From Calliopsis andreniformis (Eukaryota; Arthropoda; Insecta; Hymenoptera; Andrenidae), in the NCBI RefSeq assembly GCF_051401765.1, contig NW_027480481.1, positions 186,001-250,000 of the forward strand: a DNA stretch of 64,000 nucleotides, given 5' to 3'. The notes under the pieces are model-generated. The model searched no databases. It saw nothing but the letters and a program-made list of their open reading frames with translations, and was not told where the DNA came from. The position numbers were made by a program, and so were the translations under genes. How positions within the stretch are numbered: the first letter of the stretch is position 1; the number at the start of each line of letters is the position of its first letter. Positions 55,501 through 64,000 of the stretch are shown in pieces.

Positions 55501-58500
55501 CCTCACCAGTCAGTTGTCAATCCTCAATCCTCAATACAACATCATCAATTCACAGTTTTCAATACTCTATACTCAATCTGCAATCTTCAAATCTCTATCC
55601 ACAAACATCAATTCTCATCACTCAACCCTCAACACTCTGTCCTCAATCTTCAATCCTCAATCCTCAACCCTCAATCTTCAATCCTCAATCCTCAATCCTC
55701 AATCCTCAATACTCAATCTTCAATCCTCAATCCTCAGTTCTCAATCCTCAATTCTCAATCCTCAATCGTCAATCCTCAATCCCCAATCCTCAGTCTTCAA
55801 TACTCAATCCTCAATCCTCAATCCTCAATCCTCAATCCTCAATCTTCAATCCTCAATACTCAATCTTCAATACTCAACCTTCAATACTCAATCTTCAATC
55901 CTCAGTCCTCAAACCTCAATCCTCAATCCTCAGTCCTCACCCTCAATTCTCAATTCTCAATCCTCAATCCTCAATCATCAATCCTCAATCCTCAATCCTC
56001 AATCCTCAATCCTCAATCCTCAGTCCTCAAACATCAATCCTGTATCCTCAATCTTCAGCCCTCAGTCCTCAACATTCAGTTGTCAATCCTCAATCCTCAA
56101 TAGAATATCACCAATTCACAGTTTTCAATACTCAATACTCAATGTGCAATCTTCAAATCTCTATCCACAAACATCAATTCTCATCACTCAACACTCAACA
56201 CTCAGTCCCCATTCCTCAATATTCAATCCTCAATCCTCAATCCTCAATCCTCAATCCTCACCCTTCAATCCTCAATGCTCAATCTTCAATCCTCAACCCT
56301 CAATACTCAATCCTCAATACTCAATCCTCAATCGTCAATCTTCAATCCTCAATACTCAATCTTCAATCCTCAGTCCTCAATCCTCAATCGCCAATCCTCA
56401 TTCTTCAATCCCCAATACCCAATCCTCAATCTTCAATCCCAAATCCTCAATCCTCAATTCTCAATCCTCAATCCTCAGTCCTGAGTCCTCAAACCTCAAT
56501 CCTCAACCCTCAGCCCTCATCCTCAATCCTCAATCCTCGATCCTCAATCCTCAATCCTCAATTTTCAATCCTCAATACTCAATCTTTAATCCTCAATCCT
56601 CAGTCCTCAAACATCAATTCTGAGTACTCAGTCCTGAATCCTCAACCTTCAGCCCTCAGTCCTCAACAATCAGTTGCCAATCCTCAGTCCTCAATAGAAT
56701 ATCCTCAATTCAGAGCTTGCAATACTCAATACTCAATCTGCATTCTTCAAACCTCTATCCACAAACATCAATTCTCGTCACTCAACCCTCAACACTCGGT
56801 CCTCAATGTTCAGTCCTCAATCCTCAATTCTCAATCTTCAATCCTCAATTCTGAATCTTCAATCCCAATTCCTCAATCCTCAATCCTCAATCCTCAATCC
56901 TCAATCTTCAATCCGCAGTCCCCAATCCTCAATCTTCAAGCCTCAATCCTCAATCCTCAATCTTGAATCCTCAATACTCATTCTTCAATCCTCAATCCTC
57001 AATTCTCAATCCTCGACACACAAACCTCAATCGTCAATCCTCAACCCCAATCCTCAATCTTCAATCCTCTATCCTCAATCCTCAATCCTTAATCCTCAAT
57101 CCTCAATCCCCAATCCTCAATCTTCAATCCTCAATACTCAATCTTCAATCCTCAATCCTTAGTCCTCAATCCTCAATCTTCAATCCTGAATCCTCAATCC
57201 TCAATCCTCAATCCTCAATCTTCAATCCTCAATACTCAATCTTCAATCCTCAATCCTCAATCCTCAATACTCAATCCTCAATCCTCAATCCTCAATCCTC
57301 AGCCCTCAAACCTCAATCCTGAATCCTCGATCCTGAATCCTCAATCTTCAGCCCTCAGTTCTCAACAATCAATTGTCAGTCCTCAATCCTCAATAGAATA
57401 TACCCAATTCACAGTTTTCAATACTCAATCCCCAACCTTCAATCTTCAAATCTCTATCCACAAACATCAATTCTCATCACTCAACGCTCAACACTCAGTC
57501 CCCAATCCTCAATCTTCAATCCTCAATCCTCAATCCTCAATCCTCAATCCTCAATCTTCAATCCTCAATACTCAATCTTCAATCCTCAATCCTCAATCCT
57601 CAATCGTCAATCTCCAATCCTGAATACTCAATCTTCAATCCTCAATCCTCAATCCTCAATCCTCAATCCTCATTCTTCAATCCTCTATTCTCAATCCTCA
57701 ATCCTCAATCCTCAATCTTCAATCCTCAATACTCAATCTTCAATCCTCAATCCTCAATCCTCAGTCCACAATCCTCAATTCTCAATCCTCAATCCTCAAT
57801 CCTCAGACCTCAAACATCAATACTCAACCCTCAGTCCTCGTCCGCAATCCACAACCCTCAATCCTCAATCCTCAATCTTCAATCATCAATATTCAATCTT
57901 CAATCCTCTATCCTCAATCCTCTACCCTCAATACTCAATCCTGAATGTTCAATCCTCAATACCCAATCCTCAACCTTCAATCCTCAATCCTCAATCCTCA
58001 ATCCTCAAACCTCAATCCTCAGTCCTGAAACCTCAATACCGAATCCTCAATCCTGAATCCTAAATCTTCAGCTCTCAGTCCTCAAGAATCAATTGTCAAT
58101 CGTCAATCCTCAATAGAATATTCTCAATTCACAGCTTTCAATACTCAATCCCCATTCTTCAATCTTCAAATCTTAATCCACAAACATCAATTCTCATCAC
58201 TCAACCCTCAACACTCAGTCCTCAATCTTCAATCCTCAATCCTAAATCCTCAATCTTCAATCCTCAAGACTCAATCTTCAATCCTCAATCCTCAATTCTC
58301 AATCCTCAAACCTCAATCCTCAATCCTCAATCCTCAATCTTCAATCTTCAATACTCAATCTTCAACACTCAATATTCAATCCTCAATCCTCTACCCTCAT
58401 TCTTCAATCCTCAACAGCCTATCCTCAATCTTCAATCCTCAATCCTCAATCCTCAATTCTCAATCCTCAATCCTCAATCCTCAGACCTCAAACATCAATA

Positions 58501-58849
58501 CTCAACCCTCAGTCCTCGACCGCAATCCACAACCCTCAATACTCAATCCTCAATCTTCAATCATCAATATTCAATCTTCAAACCTCAATCCTCAATCCTC
58601 TATCCTCAATCCTCAATCCTGAATGTTCAATCCTCAATACCCAATCCTCAATATTCAATCCTCAATCCTCAATCCTCAATCGTCAATCCTCAATTCCCAA
58701 TCTTCAATCTTCAACCCACAATCCTCAATCCTCAATCCTCAATCCTCAATCCTCAATCGTCAATCCTCAATTCCCAATCCTCAATCTTCAACCCACAATC
58801 CTCAAACCTCAATCCTCAATCCTCAACCTTCAATCCTCAATACTCAATC
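52530..58849 (+). repeat. Higher-order repeat W3
   Basis: It is near-identical to W1: 52530-53410 pairs with 17065-17945, and 53410-58849 pairs with 18632-24064. The 687-bp stretch separating these parts in W1 is absent. Unlike W2, it retains the 756-bp stretch (54720 area). B blocks lie near 53690, 54020, 54775, 55510, 56080, 56670, 57370 and 58090. Substitutions against W1 are scattered, for example CAGCTCTCAG near 55490 against CAGCCCTCAG in W1. Confidence 0.85.
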
Positions 58850-60999
58850 TTCAGTCATCAATATTCAATCCTCAATACTCAATCTTCAATCCTCAAACCT
58901 CAATCCTCAATCCTCAATCCTCAATCCTCAATCCTCGATCGTCAATCTCCAATCCTGAATACTCAGTCTTCAATCCTCAATCCTCAATCCTCAATCCTCA
59001 ATCCTCAATCCTCAATCGTCATTCCTCAATTCCCAATCCTCAATCTATAATCCTCAATCCTCAATCTTCAATCCTTAATCCTCTATACTCAATCCCCAAT
59101 CCTCACTCTTCAATCCTCAATACTCAATTTTCAATCCTCAATCCTCAATCATCAATCCTCAATCCTCAATCCTCAATCCTCAGTCTTCAATCCTCAATAC
59201 TCAATCTTCAACCCTCAATCATCAATCCTCAATCATCAATCCTCATTCTTCCATCCTCAACACCCAATCCTCAGTCTTCAATCCTCAATCCTCAATCTTC
59301 AGCCCTCAGTTCTCAACAATCAATTGTCAGTCCTCAGTCCTCAATAGAATATACCCAATTCACAGTTTTCAATACTCAATCCCCAATCTTCAATCGTCAA
59401 ATCTCAATCCACAAACATCAATTCTCATCACTCAACGCTCAACACTCAGTCCCCAATCCTCAATCTTCAATCCTCAATCCTCAATCCTCAATCCTCAATC
59501 CTCAACCTTCAATCCTCAATACTCAATCTTCAATCCTCAATCCTCAATGCTCAATCCTCAATCCTCAATCCTCAATCCTCAATCGTCAACCTCCAATCCT
59601 GGATACACAACCTTCAATCCTCAATCCTCAATCCTCAAGCCTCAATCCTCATTCTTCAATCCTCGATACCCAATCCTCAATCTTCAATCCTCAATTCTCA
59701 ACACTCAATCCTCAATCCTCAATTCTCAATCCTCAATCCTCAGTCCTGAGTCCTCAAACCTCAATCCTCAACCCTCAGCCCTCATCCTCGATCCTCAATC
59801 CTCGATCCTCAATCCTCATTCCTCAATCTTCAATCCTCAATACTCAACCTTTAATCATCAATCCTCAGTCCTCAAACCTCAATTCTGAGTACTCAGTCCT
59901 GAATCCTCAACCTTCAGCCCTCAGTCGTCAACAATCAGTTGCCAATCCTCAGTCCTCAATAGAATATCCTCAATTCACAGATTTCAATACTCAATACTCA
60001 ATCTGCATTCTTCAAACCTCTATCCACAAACATCAATTCTCATCACTCAACCCTCAACACTCGGTCCTCAATGCTCAGTCCTCAATCCTCAATTCTCAAT
60101 CTTCAATCCTCAATTCTGAACCTTCAATCCCAATTCCTCAATCCTCAATCCTCAATCCTCAATCCTCATTCTTCAATCCACAGTCCCCAATCCTCAATCT
60201 TCAATCCTCAATCCTCAATCCTGAATCCTCAATCTTCAGCCCTCAGTCTTCAACAATCAGTTGTCGATCCTCAATCCTCAATACAGCATCACCAATTCAC
60301 AGTTTTCAGTACTCAATACTCAATCTGCAATCTTCAAATCTCTATCCACAGACATCAATGCTCATCACTCAACACTCAACACTCCGTCCCCAATCCTCAA
60401 TCTTCAATCCTCAATCTTCAATCCTCGATACTGTATCTTCAATCCTAAATCCTCAATCCTCAATCCTCAATCCTCAATCTTCAATCCTCAGTCCGCAATC
60501 CTCAATTTTCAATCCTCAATCCTCAATCCTGAATCCTCAATCTTCAGCCCTCAGTCCTCAACAATCAGTTGTCAATCCTCAATCCTCAATACTACATCGT
60601 CAATTCACAGTTTTCAATACTCAATACTCAATCTGCAATCTTCAAATCTCTATCCACAAACATCAATTCTCATCACTCAATCCTCAACACTCAGTCCTCA
60701 ATCTTCAATCCTCAATCCTAAATCCTCAATCCTCAATCCTCAACCCTCAATCTTCAATACTCAGTCCCCAATCCTCAATCTTCAATCCTCAGTCGTCAAT
60801 CCTCAATCCTCGATCCTCGAACCTCAATCCTCAGTCCTCAATCCTCAATCCTCAATATTCAATCCGCAATACCCAATCCTCAATCTTCAATCCTCAATCC
60901 TCAATCCTCAAACCTCAAACCTCAATCCTCAACCCTCAATATTCAATCCTCAATACCCAATCCTCAATCCTCAATCCTCAATCCTCAATCCCCAATATT
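58850..60999 (+). repeat. Junction region J4, diverged mosaic of W- and U-type pieces
   Basis: 58850-58980 matches 25371-25500 (offset 33,479). 59010-59290 matches 52480-52760 (offset 6,531, exactly 933 units). 59290-60150 is a more diverged relative of 22568-22700 and 21560-22170. 60613-60797 matches 48200-48385. 60800-60940 resembles 10831-10935. It holds the last four B blocks, near 59315, 59935, 60255 and 60565, two of them only about 300 bp apart. No gene is visible. Confidence 0.72.
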
Positions 61000-61365
61000 C
61001 AATCATCAATACTCAATCTTGAATACTCAATCTTCAATCCTCAATACTCAACCTTCAATCCTCAATCCTCAATCCTCAATCCTCAATCCTCAATCCTCAG
61101 GCATCAATACTCAATCTACTATATTCAATCCACAACCCTCAATCCTCAATCCTCAGGCATCAAAACTCAATCTACAATATTCAATCCACAATACTTAATC
61201 CTCAATCCACAATCCTCATCCTTCAATACTCAATACTCAATCTTCAATCCTCAATCCTCAATCCTCAATCCTCAATCCTCAATCCTCAATCCTCAATATT
61301 CAATCCTCAATACTCAATCTTCAATCATCAATCCTCAATCCTCAATTCTCAGTCGTCAATCCTCA
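61000..61365 (+). repeat. First copy of the 1,570-bp-spaced right-end duplication
   Basis: GCATCAATACTC occurs at 61101 and 62671, and a second GCATCAAAACTC form follows in both. The copies diverge after about 61365. The landmark contains TATATT-rich units that are found nowhere else in the window. Confidence 0.85.
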
Positions 61366-62569
61366 ATCCTCAATCCTCAATCCTCAATCCTCAATCCTCA
61401 ACCATCAATCCTCATTCCTCAAACCTCAATCCTCAACCCTCAGTCCTCATCCTCAATTCTCAATTCTCAATCCTCAATAGTCAATCCTCAATCTTCAATC
61501 CTCAATAATCAATCTCCGATCCTAGACCCTCAATCCCCAATCTTCAATCGTTAATCCTCAATATTCAATCCTCAATCCCCAGTCATCAATCTTCAATCCT
61601 CAATGCTCAATCCTCAATCCTCAATCCTCAATCCTCAGTCCTCAATCCCCAATCCTCAATCCTCTATCCTCAATCCTCAACCGTCAGTCGTCGTCCTCAA
61701 TCCTCAAACCTCAATCCTCAATCCTCAATATTCAATCGACAATACTCAATCATCAATCCTCAATCCTCAAACCTCAATCCTCAATCCTCATTCTTCAATC
61801 CTAAATACCCAATCCTCAATCTTCAATCCTCAGTCCTCAATCCTCAATTCTCAATCCTCAATCCTTAATACTCTGACCTCAAACATCAATATTCAACCCT
61901 CAGCCCTCGTCCTCAATCCACAAACCCTCAATCCTCAGTCCTCAATATTCAATCATCAATATTCAATCTTCAATCCTCAATCCTCAATCCTCAATCCTCG
62001 ATCCTCAATCCTCAATTTTCAATCCTGAATTCTCAATCCTCAATACTCAATCCTCAATCTTCAATCCTCAATACCCAATCTTCAATCCTCAATCCTCAAT
62101 CCTCAATCCTCAATCCTCAATCTTCAATCCTCAACACTAATCTTCAATCCTCAATCCCCAATCCTCAATCCTCAATCCTCATTCTTCAATCCTCAATACC
62201 CAATCCTCAATCTTCAATCCTCAATCCTCAATCCTCAATCCTAATTCCTCAATCCTCATTCTTCGATCCTCAATACCCAATCCTCAATTTCAATCCTCAA
62301 TCCTCAATCCTCATTTCTCAATCCTCAATCTTCAACCCTCAGCCCTCATCCTCCATCCTCAGTACTCAATCCTCTATCCTCAATCTTCAATCCTCAATAC
62401 TCAATCTTCGATCCTCATTCCTCAATCCTCAATCCTCAATCCTCAATCTTCAATCGCCAATACTCAATCTGCAATCCCCAATACTCAAACCTCAATCCTC
62501 AATCCTCATTACTCAATCCTCAATACCCAATCCTCAATCCTCAATACTCAATCCTCAATCCTCAATATT

Positions 62570-62935
62570 CAATCATCAATACTCAATCTTGAATACTCAA
62601 TCTTCAATCCTCAATACTCAACCTTCAATCCTCAATCCTCAATCCTCAATCCTCAATCCTCAATCCTCAGGCATCAATACTCAATCTACTATATTCAATC
62701 CACAACCCTCAATCCTCAATCCTCAGGCATCAAAACTCAATCTACAATATTCAATCCACAATACTTAATCCTCAATCCACAATCCTCAACCTTCAATACT
62801 CAATACTCAATCTTCAATCCTCAATCCTCAATCCTCAATCCTCAATCCTCAATCCTCAATCCTCAATATTCATTCCTCAATACTCAATCTTCAATCATCA
62901 ATCCTCAATCCTCAATTCTCAGTCGTCAATCCTCA
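62570..62935 (+). repeat. Second copy of the 1,570-bp-spaced right-end duplication
   Basis: It pairs with 61000-61365. Small differences include CAACCTTC for CATCCTTC near 62790 and CATTCCT for CAATCCT near 62871. Its downstream flank then pairs with 63515 onward instead. Confidence 0.85.
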
Positions 62936-64000
62936 GTCATCAATCCTCAATCTTCAATACTCAATCGTCAATCTTCAGTCCTCAATCCTCAATCCTCGAT
63001 CCTCGTTCCTCAAACCTCAATCCTCAACCCTCAGTCTTCATCCTCAATCCTCAAACCTCAATCCTCAACCCTCAATATTCAATCATCAATAGTCAATCTT
63101 CAATCCTCAATCCTCAAACCTCAATCCTCAATCCTCATTCTTCAATACTAAACACCCAATCCTCAATCCTCAATCCTCAATCCTCAATCCTCAATCCTCA
63201 ATCTTCAATCCTGAATCCTCAATCCTCAATACTCAATCCTCAATCTTCAATCCTCAATACTCAATCTTCAATCCTCAATCCTCAATCCTCAATCCTCAAT
63301 ATTCAATCATCAATACTCAATCTTCAATCCTCAATCCTCAATCCTCAATTCTCAATCCTCAATCCTCAATCCTCAATCCTTAATCCTCAATCCTCAATCC
63401 TCAATCCTCAATCCTCAATCCTCAATCCTCAATCCTCAATCCGCAATATTCAATCCTCAATACTCAATCTTCAATCAGCAATCCTCAATCCTCAATTCTC
63501 AGTCGTCAATCCTCAGTCATCAATCCTCAATCTTCAATCCTCAATCGTCAATCCTTAGTCCTCAATCCTCAATCTCAATCCTCGTTCCTCAAACCTCAAT
63601 CCTCAACCCTCAGTCTTCATCCTCAATCCTCAAACCTCAATCCTCAATCCTCAATATTCAATCATCAATACTCAATCTTCAATCCTCAATCCTCAAACCT
63701 CAATCCTCAATCCTCATTCTTCAATCCTAAATACCCAATCCTCAATCTTCAATCCTCAATCCTCAATCCTCAATTCTCAATCCTCAATCCTTAATCCTCA
63801 GACCTCAAACATAAATATTCAATCCTCTTCCTCAATCCACAACCCTCAATCCTCAGTCCTCAATATTCAATCATCAATATTCAATCATCAATATTCAATC
63901 TTCAATCCTCAATCCTCAATCCTCAATCCTCAATCCTCAATCCTCAATCATCAACCCTGAATCCTCAATCCTCAATACTCAATCCTCAATCTTCAATCCT

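Larger units (their letters stand above)
1..64000 (+). repeat. Degenerate heptanucleotide satellite array (CAATCCT)n filling the window
   Basis: From first to last base the + strand reads as consecutive 7-mers, most of them CAATCCT, with variants mainly at positions 3 to 6 (CAATCTT, CAATACT, CAATTCT, CAGTCCT, CAACCCT, CAATCGT, CAATCCC, CAAACCT). The leading CA and final T of the unit are the most constant bases. G is rare on the + strand and GG is very rare, so the complementary strand is G-rich with a GG about every 7 bases. All units have the same orientation; I saw no reverse-complement stretch. No gene, tRNA, rRNA or transposon signal interrupts the array. It continues past both window ends. 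A eukaryotic satellite is the likeliest identity, by inference from size and layering. Confidence 0.97.
61000..64000 (+). repeat. Right-end array X with a different variant set
   Basis: The B block is absent. CAATATT and CAATCAT units are frequent, and a new landmark containing CAGGCATCAATACTC and CTACTATATTC appears. Internal duplications are present: 61000-61365 against 62570-62935 (1,570 bp apart), about 62850-63130 against 63430-63720 (about 576-580 bp apart), and 61780-61980 against 63706-63906 (1,926 bp apart). The array continues to the window end without a gene. Confidence 0.82.

Noticed and set aside
2810..58849. Treating the long near-identical copies as certain assembly errors
   Set aside because: Copies differ by consistent substitutions and unit-multiple indels and have different flanks, which argues for real duplications. 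Assembly error remains possible and needs read-level checks.
1053..60610. B block as a transposable element or an inserted foreign sequence
   Set aside because: It reads in perfect heptamer register as mutated CAATCCT units, has no terminal repeats, target-site duplications or coding capacity, and no empty site is seen.
1053..60610. CENP-B-box-like site in the B block
   Set aside because: The block does not contain the core elements of the known 17-bp CENP-B box, and the G content needed is absent. Any centromere role would be speculation.
334..62028. Dozens of + strand open frames of 69 to 802 codons with N-P-Q-S-S-I-L type repeats
   Set aside because: They are the direct translation of a stop-free 7-bp repeat. 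They overlap each other in different frames with the same peptide, start at chance ATGs in GAATGTT, CAATGCT or TTTATGTT units, cross duplication boundaries, and have no ribosome-binding site, domain or targeting signal.
1..64000. Repetitive structural protein gene (silk-, ice-binding- or adhesin-like) encoded by the array
   Set aside because: A selected repeat protein would keep one frame with indels in multiples of 3. Here indels are in multiples of 7, all frames are equivalent, and 1-bp slips are inherited freely.
1..64000. CRISPR array
   Set aside because: The repeat unit is 7 bp with no distinct spacers, no leader and no cas genes. The landmark blocks are themselves repeated and are not unique spacers.
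1..64000. Telomere
   Set aside because: The G-rich strand AGGATTG is a 7-mer with GG, superficially like plant TTTAGGG, but it is not a telomeric repeat I know. The array is far too degenerate and shows kilobase higher-order repeats, which fits subtelomeric or interstitial satellite better than a telomerase-made tract.
1..64000. Cyanobacterial short tandemly repeated heptamers (STRR type)
   Set aside because: Those are heptanucleotide repeats too, but form short tracts between genes. A 64 kb gene-free array with higher-order structure does not match that pattern. A prokaryotic origin cannot be formally excluded from sequence alone.
1..64000. Shine-Dalgarno-like AGGA/GAGG on the - strand at every unit
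   Set aside because: It is a by-product of the unit sequence. Each - strand frame meets TGA every 21 bases in regular repeats, so no coding follows.
1..64000. tRNA, rRNA or structured RNA genes
   Set aside because: With almost no G on one strand, cloverleaf or other stable stems cannot form. No conserved tRNA boxes or rRNA motifs were seen on either strand.

Overview
The whole 64 kb window is one gene-free tandem array built on a 7-bp unit, CAATCCT on the + strand (AGGATTG on the - strand). I find no credible protein gene, RNA gene, mobile element or CRISPR array. The unit is degenerate: CAATCTT, CAATACT, CAATTCT, CAGTCCT, CAACCCT, CAATCGT, CAATCCC and CAAACCT are common variants. Heptamer phase is kept over very long distances, and every unit points the same way. 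The + strand is almost free of G. Nothing identifies the organism. A 64 kb, gene-free, single-orientation satellite with kilobase-scale higher-order repeats is most like eukaryotic heterochromatin (subtelomeric, pericentromeric or interstitial), but that is inference.

Above the heptamer there are two more levels. The middle level consists of landmark strings of mutated heptamers. One is a ~160-bp 'B block' that carries CAATTG or CAGTTG, followed by ATAGAATAT, and occurs about 70 times. Another is a block with CAGACCTCAAACATCAATAC followed by a 1-bp phase slip. The top level is a mosaic of segmental duplications in three families, which I call U, V and W, plus a distinct right end, X. Left to right: U0 (1-3222, cut by the window start), V1 (3223-10258), U1 (10259-17064), W1 (17065-24064), junction J1 (24065-25681), V2 (25682-33130), V3 (33131-37433), U2 (37434-42589), U3 (42590-47431), J2 (47432-48799), W2 (48800-52150), J3 (52151-52529), W3 (52530-58849), J4 (58850-60999), X (61000-64000). 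The order reads U-V-U-W, then V-V-U-U-W-W, as if a large block was duplicated and its parts were then doubled in tandem.

Paired copies are near-identical, with scattered single-base differences. For example, 2810-10258 matches 25682-33130 at a constant offset of 22,872 bp. Length differences between copies are mostly exact multiples of 7 (7, 63, 77, 140, 147, 168, 231, 448, 756). Four exceptions that I traced (349, 687, 1259, 4541) are explained by counted 1-bp slips at landmark positions. This is what in-register unequal exchange or slippage would leave.

Many long + strand open reading frames exist, up to 802 codons. They are a by-product of the unit: CAATCCT contains no stop in any + frame, and because 7 is not a multiple of 3 all three frames read the same heptapeptide, N-P-Q-S-S-I-L. 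I do not annotate them as genes. Boundaries were found by eye and are good to roughly 10-50 bp, because the repeat makes exact breakpoints undefined.
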